Positions 25,998 to 35,352 of a stretch of DNA of 55,343 nt are shown here, piece after piece. The position numbers and the translations under genes are program-made. The stretch is from ZC4RG30 sp040508085. Its GTDB lineage: Bacteria > Pseudomonadota > Gammaproteobacteria > Steroidobacterales > Steroidobacteraceae. Under the pieces are notes generated by a model. It made no database searches and was not told the origin of the DNA. It saw nothing but the letters and a program-made list of their open reading frames with translations. Location: contig JBEVNO010000147.1 in assembly GCA_040508085.1 (NCBI GenBank), positions 1 through 55,343 on the forward strand, given 5' to 3'. The stretch's first letter is position 1. The number at the start of each line of letters is the position of its first letter.

Positions 25998-26999
25998 ATG
26001 AATCTGCTCGACCCGGGATTCGACCTGACGCTGCGGCCCATGCGCTATCCGCGCTTCTATGAAATGTATCGCGGTGCGATCAGGAACACCTGGACGGTGG
26101 AGGAAATCGATTTCCAGATCGATCTCGGGCATCTGCGCCAGCGCATGACGCCCGCGGAGCGGCACCTGATCGAGCGCCTGGTGGCCTTCTTCGCCACGGG
26201 CGACACCATCGTCGCCAACAACCTGGTGATCAGCCTGTACCGGCACATCAACGCGCCCGAGGCGCGCATGTACCTGTCGCGCCAGCTGTACGAGGAGGCT
26301 CTGCACATCCAGTTCTACCTGACCCTGCTCGACAACTATGTGCCCGACCAGGAGCGGCGCGCGCAGGCCTTCGCCGCGGTGGAGAACATTGCCTCGATCC
26401 GCGCCAAGGCGCAGTTCTGCCAGCGCTGGACCGATGAGGTGTATGCCGTGCAGAGCCTCGCGACTGCGGCCGACAAGCGCCGCTTCGTGCTGAACCTGAC
26501 GGCCTTCGCGGCCTGCATCGAAGGCCTGTTCTTCTTCGGCGCCTTTGCCTATGTGTACTTCCTGCGCTCGCGCGGCCTGCTGCCGGGGCTGGCGGCGGGC
26601 ACCAACTGGGTGTTCCGCGATGAGAGCGCGCACATGTCCTTTGCCTTCGAAGTGCTGCGCACGGTGCGGGACGAGCAGCCGGAGCTGTTCGATGCAGAGT
26701 GGGCGGCAAATGTGCGCGAGATGATTGCCGCCGCGGTGGACTGCGAATCCCTGTTCGCCGACGACGTGCTTTCCGGCGGCGTTGTCGGCATGACCCGCGC
26801 CGAAATGCGCCAGTATCTGGAATACGTCGCTGACCAGCGCCTGGTCATGCTGCAGCTTGCGCCTATGTATGGCGCGGGCAATCCGTTCCATTTCATGGAA
26901 CTGCAGGATGTGCAGGAACTGACCAACTTCTTCGAGCGGCGGGTTTCTTCCTACCAGGTAGCCGTGCAGGGGGAAGTGGCCTTCGACCAGGCGTTCTGA
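25998..26999 (+). CDS. nrdB: Ribonucleoside-diphosphate reductase, class I beta subunit
   Basis: The radical-generating subunit, 333 residues. The six metal ligands are in place: D69, E100, H103, E175, E209 and H212. Tyr107 occupies the radical position four residues after H103 (ALHIQFY), so this is a tyrosyl-radical type and not a class Ic enzyme with Phe. LDPGFDLTLRPMRYPRF at the N-terminus resembles Xanthomonas NrdB. I list the ATG at 25998; an in-frame GTG at 25983 overlapping the nrdA stop (GTGA) would add five residues and is a real alternative. No thioredoxin-like or ferredoxin gene follows. Confidence 0.95.
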   Translation: MNLLDPGFDLTLRPMRYPRFYEMYRGAIRNTWTVEEIDFQIDLGHLRQRMTPAERHLIERLVAFFATGDTIVANNLVISLYRHINAPEARMYLSRQLYEEALHIQFYLTLLDNYVPDQERRAQAFAAVENIASIRAKAQFCQRWTDEVYAVQSLATAADKRRFVLNLTAFAACIEGLFFFGAFAYVYFLRSRGLLPGLAAGTNWVFRDESAHMSFAFEVLRTVRDEQPELFDAEWAANVREMIAAAVDCESLFADDVLSGGVVGMTRAEMRQYLEYVADQRLVMLQLAPMYGAGNPFHFMELQDVQELTNFFERRVSSYQVAVQGEVAFDQAF

Positions 27000-27125
27000 G
27001 GCCCTGGGAAGGGTTGCGGCAGGCCGCCGGAGCATGCTTAGTTTTTCTAAACACTGCGCAATGCGGCCTCCGTATGATTACCGACCTCCTGCCCCTGACA
27101 ATGTCGGCGAGGCAGGAATATCCGT

Positions 27126-28184
27126 ATGTTTCTCAAGAATGCTTGGTACGTGGCGGCATGGGATCACGAGTTGCGTGATGGGCCCCTGGCGACCACGATT
27201 GCCGGCGAGAATCTGGTGCTGTTCCGGCGCGCGGATGGCCAGGCCGCCGCCTTGGCCGACCAGTGTCCGCACCGCCGCCTGCCGTTGTCGATGGGCCGTG
27301 TGCAGGCGGGCGAACTGGAGTGCGGCTACCACGGCCTGACCTTCAACCATCAGGGTGCCTGCACGCGGGCGCCTTGTTCAGACCACCTGCCCGAGCGCGC
27401 CCAGGTGCGGGCCTACCCGATCGAGGCGCGCTACGGCCTGCTGTGGGTGTGGATGGGGGCTGCGGAGCTGGCCGATCCAGCCAGCATCTTCCCGGTGCAG
27501 CACTGGGGCGACCCGGCCTGGGGCTGCAACCGCGGCGGCAGCATGGAGGTGCGCTGCAACTATCTGCACATCACCGACAACCTGCTGGATCCCTCGCATG
27601 TGGCCTGGGTGCACCGCAGTTCCTTCGCCAGCGCTGCCTGCGAAGCCACTCCGATGGAAGTGGCTGCGGCCGACGACGGACTCACGGTGAGCCGCTGGAT
27701 GATGGATTCGGAAGTGGCGCCGTTCTACGCGCCCTTCGTGAAGTTCGCCGGTCGTTGTGACCGCAAACAACATTACGAGGTGCGCTTTCCGGCGCTGGCA
27801 CTGATCAAGGCCGTGCTGGCACCTGCCGGCAGCGGCGGTGAAGGGCAGCCCCTGCCCGCCGAGACCTTCGTGATGGACAGCTACAACTTCATGACCCCGG
27901 TCGATGCCGATCGCACCCGCTACTACTGGTTCCAGATGCGCAATTTCGCGCCTGGCGACGAGCAGGTGTCGGAGGCCATGTCGGTGGCCGTGCGCGCCGC
28001 CTTCGAGGAAGACCGTGTCATTCTGGAGGCCGTGCACCGCGGCATGGGCGACGCGCCGTATCCCGGAGTGGCCATGATGATAGATCGCGGGCCCATGCAG
28101 TTCCGGCGCCGTCTGGGCCGCCTGATCGCCATGGAAACAGAACAGCAGTACCCGCAGCAGCCTGTGACGGCTGTGGCAGGGTGA
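27126..28184 (+). CDS. Rieske non-haem iron oxygenase (VanA-like)
   Basis: A 352-residue oxygenase component. The Rieske [2Fe-2S] ligands are C47/H49 (CPHR) and C66/H69 (CGYHGLTF). The mononuclear iron site is NLLDPSHVAWVH, with H158 and H163. Size and layout match VanA-type aryl-ether or N-demethylases, which need a separate flavin/ferredoxin reductase; none is encoded in this window. The gene overlaps or abuts the HisC-like gene, suggesting a shared pathway. It lies 126 bases after nrdB in its own promoter region. The substrate is unknown. Confidence 0.9.
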   Translation: MFLKNAWYVAAWDHELRDGPLATTIAGENLVLFRRADGQAAALADQCPHRRLPLSMGRVQAGELECGYHGLTFNHQGACTRAPCSDHLPERAQVRAYPIEARYGLLWVWMGAAELADPASIFPVQHWGDPAWGCNRGGSMEVRCNYLHITDNLLDPSHVAWVHRSSFASAACEATPMEVAAADDGLTVSRWMMDSEVAPFYAPFVKFAGRCDRKQHYEVRFPALALIKAVLAPAGSGGEGQPLPAETFVMDSYNFMTPVDADRTRYYWFQMRNFAPGDEQVSEAMSVAVRAAFEEDRVILEAVHRGMGDAPYPGVAMMIDRGPMQFRRRLGRLIAMETEQQYPQQPVTAVAG

Positions 28185-28195
28185 GGAAATCGAGT

Positions 28196-29374
28196 ATGGG
28201 TGACGGGAGTGATCCGATGGTGTCAGTGGTCAAATCGGGCCGGTCCGAGGCGGAGTTGTTCTTCAACCCGAATGTCGAGGCACTGCCCAAGTACAACGCC
28301 GGGCTCACCGTCGCCGCGGCGCGCACGGCCAGTGGCCGTGAGTTCGTGGCGCGGCTGGGCAGCAACGAGAATCCGCATGGCTGCTCGCCGGCAGTGCTGC
28401 GCGCCCTGACCGAGCAGAACGTCGATTTCTCGCGCTACTCGGATCCTGGCTGCGAGCTGTTGCGCGCGGCGCTGGCTGCCAGCCTGGGCGTGGATCCGGC
28501 CGTGATCGTCATTGGCAACGGTTCGGAGGAGATGATCGCAGCGGCCTCGCGGGCCTTCCTTGCGGAGGGCGCGGCGGCGCTGACCGTGGGGCCGAGCTTC
28601 GGCCTGCATGAGATCGAGCCGCTGGCGGTGGGCGCCACGGTCTCGAAGGTGCCGATGACCTCGGCGCTGGATTTCGATGTGCCGGGGCTGGAAGCCGCGC
28701 TGGCGCAGGCACCGAACCTGTTCTTCCTGCCCTCGCCGTGGAATCCGGTCGGCGCGGCACTGGACGCCAATGGCCTCGAACGCGTGATCCGTGCCACCTC
28801 GCCGGCCACGATGTTCGTGCTGGACGAGGCCTATCGTGAGTTTGCATCCACCAATGTGCCGGACGGACTGGTGGCGCTGCGCCGCACGGGCAAGCCCTAT
28901 ATCGTGCTGCGCACGTTCTCGAAGGCCTTTGGCCTCGCGGGGCTGCGCGTCGGTTATGCCGTGTGCTCGAGCCCGCGCATTGCGCGGGTGCTGGCGGCGG
29001 CGAAGACGCCTTTCAATGTGAATTCCGTGGCGCAGGTGGCTGCGGTCGCCGCACTGGGCGACCAGCAGTGGATGCGCGACACCACCGGGCAGATCCGAGT
29101 GGAGCGCGAGCGGGTGCGCGGTGCCTTGCTCGGCATGGGGCTGCAGGTGGCGCCTTCGGAAGGCAACTTCCTGTTCTTCGACTGCGGTCGCAGCAGTGCC
29201 GAGGTTGCCGCGCAGCTGCTGCAGCTGGGCGTGATCGTGAAGCCGTGGCTGGAGCCGAAATACCAGGGTTTCATCCGGGCCTCCATCGGCAGCCGGCAGG
29301 AGAATGATCTGTTCCTGGATTCGCTGCGTGTGGTGCTGCGCCCGGTGCGTGCCGGGGTCGCTGCCGTCAGATAG
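28196..29374 (+). CDS. HisC-like class I/II aminotransferase
   Basis: A 392-residue fold-type I PLP enzyme of the histidinol-phosphate aminotransferase family. Landmarks: LGSNENPHGCSP near residue 54, SPWNPVG with N183, the cofactor-binding D210 and Y213 (LDEAYREF) and the Schiff-base lysine K243 in TFSKAFGLAGLRVGY. The ATG at 28196 follows an AGGAAA box; a GTG at 28181 overlapping the Rieske stop is an alternative. There are no other his biosynthesis genes, so it more likely acts on an aromatic or imidazole amino acid in catabolism with the Rieske protein. Its 3' end overlaps hutD by eight bases, convergently. Confidence 0.86.
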   Translation: MGDGSDPMVSVVKSGRSEAELFFNPNVEALPKYNAGLTVAAARTASGREFVARLGSNENPHGCSPAVLRALTEQNVDFSRYSDPGCELLRAALAASLGVDPAVIVIGNGSEEMIAAASRAFLAEGAAALTVGPSFGLHEIEPLAVGATVSKVPMTSALDFDVPGLEAALAQAPNLFFLPSPWNPVGAALDANGLERVIRATSPATMFVLDEAYREFASTNVPDGLVALRRTGKPYIVLRTFSKAFGLAGLRVGYAVCSSPRIARVLAAAKTPFNVNSVAQVAAVAALGDQQWMRDTTGQIRVERERVRGALLGMGLQVAPSEGNFLFFDCGRSSAEVAAQLLQLGVIVKPWLEPKYQGFIRASIGSRQENDLFLDSLRVVLRPVRAGVAAVR

Positions 29375-29957
29375 GACGGACTGGAAACAGCTCGGCGATC
29401 AGCACGAGCGCGCCTTGCGCGGCGGCCAGCACCAGGCCGCCGGGCGCTGCGGTGAACAGCGCACAGTCGCGTGGTTGCAGCGCTGCCGCCTCATCGCCGG
29501 CCTCGCACATCACGCTGCCGCTGGCGCAGAACACGGCCAGTTCACGGGCTGTGCTTGCCATCTCGTAGCGTCCAGCCACCGCGATGCGGCGGACCCGATG
29601 CTGGTAACTGGCGCGCCGGGTCATTACGTTCAGGTCCGTGACGGTGCCGGCGATGAGCGTGGCACTGGTCGGGACGTCGGCAGCAAAGTGCAGCGGGGCG
29701 GTATGCGCGGTCAGCGTCACCGGCCCGGATTCCGCGCCCGTGTCGAGCAGCAGCCCGGCGCCATCCACGATGGACAGCGTGCGATCTATACCGGGGAAAG
29801 AAGAGAAGGGGCCATCGCTGGCCACCACTGCCATGCTCAGACGCCAGTCCATGTCCTCGAGCGAGGCGCCGGCAGGTTGTACCGCTATCTCGAAAGTCTC
29901 GCCGCCGCCGTTCTTCCACGGCATGCGGCGATAGCGGCCTGCAGGCAGCAGCGGCAT
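29367..29957 (-). CDS. hutD: HutD family protein
   Basis: A 196-residue HutD protein, a cupin-like fold found in hut operons of proteobacteria. In Pseudomonas it has been proposed to act as a governor limiting hut activity, possibly by binding N-formylglutamate. The family start RYRRMPWKNGGGET is intact. The ATG at 29957 is two bases downstream of the hutU stop, so it is the last gene of the hutIHGUD operon. Longer in-frame extensions would run through hutU and are not credible. Confidence 0.92.
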   Translation of the reverse strand: MPLLPAGRYRRMPWKNGGGETFEIAVQPAGASLEDMDWRLSMAVVASDGPFSSFPGIDRTLSIVDGAGLLLDTGAESGPVTLTAHTAPLHFAADVPTSATLIAGTVTDLNVMTRRASYQHRVRRIAVAGRYEMASTARELAVFCASGSVMCEAGDEAAALQPRDCALFTAAPGGLVLAAAQGALVLIAELFPVRPI

Positions 29958-29959
29958 GG

Positions 29960-31633
29960 TCAGTCCGTGATGCCGGGCAGGTCCAGACCCTTCTCGCGGG
30001 CGCACTCGATGGCGATCTCGTAGCCGGCATCCGCATGGCGCATGACGCCAGTGCCCGGATCGTTCCACAGCACGCGGCCGACGCGCTCGGCGGCTTCCGG
30101 CGTGCCATCGCACACCACCACCATGCCGGAATGCTGCGAGAAGCCCATGCCGACGCCGCCGCCATGATGCAGGGACACCCAGGTGGCGCCGGAGGCCGTA
30201 TTCAACAGCGCATTGAGCAGCGGCCAGTCCGACACGGCGTCCGAGCCATCCTGCATCGCTTCGGTCTCGCGGTTCGGCGAGGCAACCGAGCCTGAGTCCA
30301 GGTGATCGCGGCCGATCACCACCGGTGCCTTGAGCTCACCTGAGGCGACCATCTCGTTGAAGGCCAGGCCCAGCCGGTGACGATCGCCAAGGCCAACCCA
30401 GCAGATGCGCGCCGGCAGGCCCTGGAAGCTGATGCGTTCGCGCGCCATGTCCAGCCAGTTGTGCAGATGCGGGTCGTCCGGAATCAGTTCCTTCACCTTG
30501 GCGTCGGTCTTGTAGATGTCCTCCGGATCGCCGGACAGCGCGACCCAGCGGAACGGGCCGACGCCGCGGCAGAACAGCGGCCGGATGTACGCGGGCACGA
30601 AGCCCGGGAATGCAAAGGCATCCTTCACGCCCTGGTCGAAGGCCACCTGCCGGATGTTGTTGCCATAGTCGAAGGTCGGGATGCCCTGGCGATGGAACTC
30701 GAGCATTGCGCCCACATGCACCGCCATCGATGCCTTCGCGGCCACCGAGACCGCCAGCGGATCAGTGCCGCGCGTCTGGTCCCACTGTTCCACGGTCCAG
30801 CCGATCGGCAGATAGCCATTCACCGGGTCATGCGCGGAAGTCTGGTCGGTGACCGCATCGGGCTTCACGCCACGCCGCAGCATCTCCGGCAGCACCTCGG
30901 CCGCGTTGCCGAGCAGCGCCACAGAGATGGCCTTGCCCGACCGCCGTGCGTCCTCGAGTATCGCCAGCGCCTCGTCGAGGTTGGCGGCGGCCACGTCCAC
31001 GTAACGGGTGCGCAGGCGGAAGTCGATGCTGCTCTGGCGGCACTCGATGGCGAGGCAGCTGGCGCCGGCCATGGTGGCGGCCAGTGGCTGCGCGCCGCCC
31101 ATGCCACCCAGGCCCGCAGTGAGTATCCACTTGCCGGTGAGGCTGCCGCCGAAATGGCGACGGCCCATTTCAACGAAGGTCTCGTAGGTGCCCTGCACGA
31201 TGCCCTGCGAACCGATGTAGATCCACGAGCCGGCCGTCATCTGGCCGTACATCATCAGGCCCTTGCGGTCGAGCTCGCTGAAATGCTCCCAGGTTGCCCA
31301 GTGCGGCACGAGGTTGGAATTCGCCAGCAGCACGCGCGGGGCATCCGCGTGGGTGCGGAACACGCCCACCGGCTTGCCGGACTGGATCAGCAGCGTCTCG
31401 TTGGCCTCGAGCCGGCGCAGCGTCGCCACGATGCGATCGAAACTGTCCCAGTCGCGCGCGGCGCGGCCGATGCCGCCGTACACCACCAGTTCCTCGGGGC
31501 GCTCTGCCACCTCCGGATCGAGGTTGTTCATCAGCATCCGCAGCGGTGCTTCGGTGAGCCAGCTCCTGGCGCTGAGTGTGGCGCCGCGGGGTGCGCGGAT
31601 AACCCGGGATTTGTCGATTCGACGCATGCTCAT
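29960..31633 (-). CDS. hutU: Urocanate hydratase
   Basis: HutU converts urocanate to imidazolone-5-propionate with tightly bound NAD+, the second step of histidine breakdown. The N-terminus VIRAPRGATLSARSWLTEAP, the Gly-rich GLGGMGGAQP near residue 170 and the Cys-containing ARICWVGLGDRHR are all family signatures. The ATG at 31633 gives 557 residues, the usual size. A GTG at 31657 that overlaps the hutG stop (GTGA) would add eight residues and cannot be excluded. Strong agreement across the whole length. Confidence 0.97.
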   Translation of the reverse strand: MSMRRIDKSRVIRAPRGATLSARSWLTEAPLRMLMNNLDPEVAERPEELVVYGGIGRAARDWDSFDRIVATLRRLEANETLLIQSGKPVGVFRTHADAPRVLLANSNLVPHWATWEHFSELDRKGLMMYGQMTAGSWIYIGSQGIVQGTYETFVEMGRRHFGGSLTGKWILTAGLGGMGGAQPLAATMAGASCLAIECRQSSIDFRLRTRYVDVAAANLDEALAILEDARRSGKAISVALLGNAAEVLPEMLRRGVKPDAVTDQTSAHDPVNGYLPIGWTVEQWDQTRGTDPLAVSVAAKASMAVHVGAMLEFHRQGIPTFDYGNNIRQVAFDQGVKDAFAFPGFVPAYIRPLFCRGVGPFRWVALSGDPEDIYKTDAKVKELIPDDPHLHNWLDMARERISFQGLPARICWVGLGDRHRLGLAFNEMVASGELKAPVVIGRDHLDSGSVASPNRETEAMQDGSDAVSDWPLLNALLNTASGATWVSLHHGGGVGMGFSQHSGMVVVCDGTPEAAERVGRVLWNDPGTGVMRHADAGYEIAIECAREKGLDLPGITD

Positions 31634-31653
31634 TCTCGTCTGTTGGGTGGTCG

Positions 31654-32469
31654 TCACGGACCAGTGGTGAATTCAAGGCAGGCCTGCAGCACCCGCCGCA
31701 GCGTGTCCTGCAAGGGTGCCGCGTAGGCCGGCTCGAAGGGGGGCGGCCAGTTGTCGGCGGTGACTGCGCCGCGCGGCTCACGCAGGTAGCCGCGGCAGGC
31801 CAGTTCCATCTGCACGGCGTGCAGGCGGGCCACTGGAGCACCCAGGCTGCGGGTGATGTAGCCGCCTTTGAAGCGGCCGTTCACCACGTGGGTGAAGGTG
31901 GAGGATGCGCACACGGCGGCGATGGCCGCGGTGAGCGCGGGATCGCAGGCCCGATCATCGTTGGTGCCGATGTTGAACTGCGGCAGTTCGCCGTCGAACA
32001 GGCGTGGCACGCTGGAGCGGATGGAGTGGCAGTCGTAGACCACCACGCGCGCATGCCGGCGCAGCAGCCGATCGGCCTCGCTGCGCAACGCGGCGTGGTA
32101 GGGATCGAACCAGTGCAGCCGCCGTGCGGCGATCTGCGCCGCGTCAGGCGCCGCGCCTTCCGGATACAGCGGCTCGCCGTCGAAGGTGGTGGTAGGGCAC
32201 AGCTCGGTGGTGGCCATGCCAGGATACAGCGAGATGCCGGAAGGGTCGCGGTTCACGTCGACCACGGTGCGCGAAATGCGCGTGCGCACGATGGTCGCGC
32301 CCATGGATGCCGCGAAGGCATACAGATCCGGTATGCACCAGTCGGCATCCTTGCGCGCGAGCCACGGCGACACGACGCGCTCCTCGATACCCGGCAGATC
32401 CGTGCCCGAATGCGGCATGGACAGCAGCAGCGGTGCGTCGCCCCGCTCGATGGACAGCCAGTCGGGCAT
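31654..32469 (-). CDS. hutG: N-formylglutamate deformylase
   Basis: HutG hydrolyses N-formylglutamate to glutamate and formate, the last step of the five-enzyme histidine route. The 271-residue protein has the family start APLLLSMPHSGTDLPGIE, the conserved ADWCIPDLYAF, TVVDVNRDPSG and the C-terminal GRFKGGYITR. It follows hutH after five bases and its stop may overlap an upstream hutU start. Its presence with hutF shows the deiminase/deformylase branch rather than formiminoglutamase. Confidence 0.96.
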   Translation of the reverse strand: MPDWLSIERGDAPLLLSMPHSGTDLPGIEERVVSPWLARKDADWCIPDLYAFAASMGATIVRTRISRTVVDVNRDPSGISLYPGMATTELCPTTTFDGEPLYPEGAAPDAAQIAARRLHWFDPYHAALRSEADRLLRRHARVVVYDCHSIRSSVPRLFDGELPQFNIGTNDDRACDPALTAAIAAVCASSTFTHVVNGRFKGGYITRSLGAPVARLHAVQMELACRGYLREPRGAVTADNWPPPFEPAYAAPLQDTLRRVLQACLEFTTGP

Positions 32470-32474
32470 CCGGC

Positions 32475-34007
32475 TTACTCGGTGACCTGCGGCAGGCGCA
32501 CGCCCACCACGCCGGCCAGTGCGCCGCTGCGCACCAGCGCAATCGCGCTTTCCATGTCGGGGTGCATGTAACGGTCGTCCTCAAGCGTGGGCACCACTTC
32601 GCGCAGCAGAGCGCGCGCGGCTTCCAGCGGCACGCTCGATTTCAGCGGCGCGTGGAAATCGCAGCCCTGAGCGGCCATCAGCAGCTCCACCGCGATCACC
32701 GCGCTGGCATTCTCGACCATCGGCAGCAGGCGCCGCGCGCCGTGCGCCGCCATCGACACATGGTCTTCCTGGTTGGCGGAGGTGGGGATGGAATCCACGC
32801 TGGCCGGGAACGCACGCTGCTTGTTCTCCGACACCAGCGCGGCTGCGGTGACCTGCGGGATCATGAAGCCCGAGTTCAGACCCGGACGCGGCGTCAGGAA
32901 CGCCGGCAGGCCGGACAGCGTGGGGTCGATGAGCATGGCGATGCGGCGCTCGGCAATGGAACCGATCTCGCACACGGCCATGGCGATCATGTCGGCGGCG
33001 AATGCCACCGGCTCTGCGTGGAAGTTGCCGCCGGACAGGGCTTCGCCCTTCTCGGAGAAGATCAGCGGATTGTCCGACACGCCATTGGCCTCGGTGCCGA
33101 GGAAGTCGGCGGCATCGCGCAGCAGGTCGAGGCAGGCGCCCATGACCTGCGGCTGGCAGCGCAGGCAGTATGGATCCTGCACGCGCGTATCGTTGACCAG
33201 ATGCGAGGCGCGCAGCGGGCTGCCGGACATCAGCGCCAGCAAGGCGCTGGCGGATTCGATCTGGCCGCGATGGCGACGCAGCGCATGGATGCGCGCGTCG
33301 AATGGCGTATCGGTGCCGCGCGCGGCATCGGTGGCGAGCGCGCCGGTGATCAGCGCCGACTGGAACAGCGTCTCGGCTTCGAACAGCGCCGCCAGCGCCA
33401 CGCCGGTGGAGAACTGTGTGCCATTCAGCAGCGCCAGACCCTCCTTCGGGGCAAGCACCAGCGGCTTCAGGCCGATGGTTGCCAGGCCTTCGACGGCCGG
33501 CATGCGGCCATCACGCGTGGTGACATCGCCAACGCCGATCATCGCGGCGGTCATGTGTGCCAGGGGCGCAAGATCTCCCGACGCGCCCACCGAACCCTGC
33601 CCGGGGACCACCGGCAGCACATCGCCGGACAGCATCGCCTCGAGGAACTGCAGGGTGCGCAGGCGCACGCCCGAGGCGCCCTGGCCGAGACTGGCCAGCT
33701 TCAGCGCCATCATCAGCCGCACGATGCGCGGCGCCAGCGGGTCGCCGGTGCCGGCCGCATGCGACAGCACGATGTTGCGCTGGAGCGTCGCGAGGTCCGC
33801 CGCCTCGATGCGCACGTTCGCGAGCTTGCCGAAGCCGGTGTTGATGCCGTAGACCGGCTCGCCCTTGGCCACGATGCGCGACACGGTCTCCGCGCTCTGC
33901 TCCACTGCGGCACGGCAGGCCGGATCCAGTTTCGGCGAGGCGCCGCGGTAGATGGCGCGCCAGTCGGCGAGAGTGGTGGAACCAGGTGTCAGCACAATCG
34001 CGATCAT
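32475..34007 (-). CDS. hutH: Histidine ammonia-lyase
   Basis: HutH removes ammonia from histidine to give urocanate. The MIO cofactor triad is A142-S143-G144 within GSVGASGDLAPLAH, the same numbering as in the Pseudomonas enzyme, and the catalytic Tyr is Y53 (PVYGINTGFG). The 510-residue length is normal. The ATG at 34007 overlaps the hutI stop (ATGA) and is preceded by GGAGAGG. Upstream in-frame starts run back through hutI and are not credible. Confidence 0.97.
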   Translation of the reverse strand: MIAIVLTPGSTTLADWRAIYRGASPKLDPACRAAVEQSAETVSRIVAKGEPVYGINTGFGKLANVRIEAADLATLQRNIVLSHAAGTGDPLAPRIVRLMMALKLASLGQGASGVRLRTLQFLEAMLSGDVLPVVPGQGSVGASGDLAPLAHMTAAMIGVGDVTTRDGRMPAVEGLATIGLKPLVLAPKEGLALLNGTQFSTGVALAALFEAETLFQSALITGALATDAARGTDTPFDARIHALRRHRGQIESASALLALMSGSPLRASHLVNDTRVQDPYCLRCQPQVMGACLDLLRDAADFLGTEANGVSDNPLIFSEKGEALSGGNFHAEPVAFAADMIAMAVCEIGSIAERRIAMLIDPTLSGLPAFLTPRPGLNSGFMIPQVTAAALVSENKQRAFPASVDSIPTSANQEDHVSMAAHGARRLLPMVENASAVIAVELLMAAQGCDFHAPLKSSVPLEAARALLREVVPTLEDDRYMHPDMESAIALVRSGALAGVVGVRLPQVTE

Positions 34008-35245
34008 CGACCTCTCCAGATACGGGAATGCAGCGGGTTGAATCCAATGCGGTAGACCAGTTCCGCAGGGCTGCCGATATTCCATATGGCGAGGTCTGCA
34101 TACTTGCCCACCTCCACCGTGCCGGTGGTGTCGGCAACGCCCAGCGCACGCGCCGCTTCCCGCGTCACGCCAGCCAGGCATTCATCAACAGTCATGCGGA
34201 ACTGCGTGGCAGCCATGTTCATGGCCAGCAGCAGCGAAGTCAGTGGCGAGGTGCCCGGGTTCATGTCCGTGGCAATCGCCATGGGTACGCCGTGGCGGCG
34301 CAGCAGATCCAGCGGCGGCAGCTGCTTCTCGCGCAGGAAATAGAAGGCACCGGGCAGGATGACCGCGACTGTGCCGGCCCGCGCCAGCGCGATGACGCCG
34401 GTCTCGTCGGTGTGTTCCAGGTGATCGGCCGACAGTGCGCGATAACCGGCGGCAAGCTTGGCGCCCTGCAGGTTGGACAGCTGGTCGGCATGCAGCTTCA
34501 CCGGCAGGCCGAGCCGGGTGGCCGCATCGAAGACATGCGCGACCTGCGCGGGTGAGAAGGCGATGCCTTCGCAGAAGGCATCGACGGCATCCACCAGCCC
34601 CGCGCTGGAGAGCTGCGGCAGCATCTGCTCGGTCACCAGGGCGATGTACGCGTCGGCATCACCCTGGGCGTCCGGCGGCAGCGCATGCGCACCGTGGATG
34701 GTGGTGCGCACCCTGACCGCGCGCAGCGCGGCCAGCTCGCGCGCGGCCGCCAGCATCTTGCGCTCATTGTCGAGATCCAGCCCGTAGCCGGACTTGATCT
34801 CGACCGTGGTGACGCCTCCCGCCAGCATGGCATCCAGCCGCGGCAGCGCTTCGGCAACCAGCTGTGCCTGGGATGCAGCACGGGTGGCGCGCAATGTTGA
34901 AATGATGCCGCCACCGGCCGCCGCGATCTGCTGATAGGTGCTGCCGTTGAGGCGCATCTCGAATTCGTTGGCGCGGTTGCCGCCATGCACCAGATGGGTG
35001 TGGCAATCCACCAGGCCGGGCGTGATCCAGCGTCCACCACAATCGATCACTTCGGTGCTGCCATCCAGCGGCTGCGGCGCCGCACTCGCAGGACCTGCGT
35101 AGGCGATGTGTTCGCCGCGCACCACAACCGCCGCATCATGCACCACAGCGGGGCCACGCGCCGCCATCGTGGCAAGCGACGCATTGCGCCAGATGCGTTC
35201 GCGGGGCGAGGCCTGCGGCGGAGTGATTGGCTGTGTCGAGGTCAT
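34004..35245 (-). CDS. hutI: Imidazolonepropionase
   Basis: HutI opens the imidazolone ring to give N-formimino-glutamate. It is a 413-residue amidohydrolase-superfamily protein with the metal-binding DCHTHLVHGGN (H82, H84), EIKSGYGLD, and HADQLSNLQGA downstream. The ATG at 35245 is the start that matches the family; a start at 35299 would lie upstream of the proposed operator region and add 18 unrelated residues. First gene of the hutIHGUD operon; diverges from hutF with 107 bases between. Confidence 0.97.
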   Translation of the reverse strand: MTSTQPITPPQASPRERIWRNASLATMAARGPAVVHDAAVVVRGEHIAYAGPASAAPQPLDGSTEVIDCGGRWITPGLVDCHTHLVHGGNRANEFEMRLNGSTYQQIAAAGGGIISTLRATRAASQAQLVAEALPRLDAMLAGGVTTVEIKSGYGLDLDNERKMLAAARELAALRAVRVRTTIHGAHALPPDAQGDADAYIALVTEQMLPQLSSAGLVDAVDAFCEGIAFSPAQVAHVFDAATRLGLPVKLHADQLSNLQGAKLAAGYRALSADHLEHTDETGVIALARAGTVAVILPGAFYFLREKQLPPLDLLRRHGVPMAIATDMNPGTSPLTSLLLAMNMAATQFRMTVDECLAGVTREAARALGVADTTGTVEVGKYADLAIWNIGSPAELVYRIGFNPLHSRIWRGR

Positions 35246-35287
35246 GCAATAAATATGTTTCGGAGGGGGTGCCGCCGGCGCGTTTAA

Positions 35288-35301
35288 ATGTATAGTCATA
35301 T
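35288..35301. promoter_or_regulatory. Candidate HutC operator in the hutI/hutF divergent promoter
   Basis: ATGTATAGTCATAT, an imperfect palindrome differing in one base from the site at 45550. It covers the probable -10 of the hutI promoter on the minus strand: TTGCAT (35316-35311), a 16-base spacer and TATACA (35294-35289). On the plus strand TATAGT at 35291-35296 could be the hutF -10. A repressor bound here would therefore block both hut transcripts. HutC-type repressors recognise GT-N-TA-N-AC; this site matches it except for TC at the end. Confidence 0.65.
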
Positions 35302-35352
35302 GAATCCGGAATGCAAGGCCGGCCGGATTACTGGCCGGGGAATACGTTGACG

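Noticed and set aside
28196..29374. Calling the HisC-like gene hisC of histidine biosynthesis
   Set aside because: There are no other his genes nearby and it sits against the hut degradation locus and a Rieske oxygenase; only the family can be supported.
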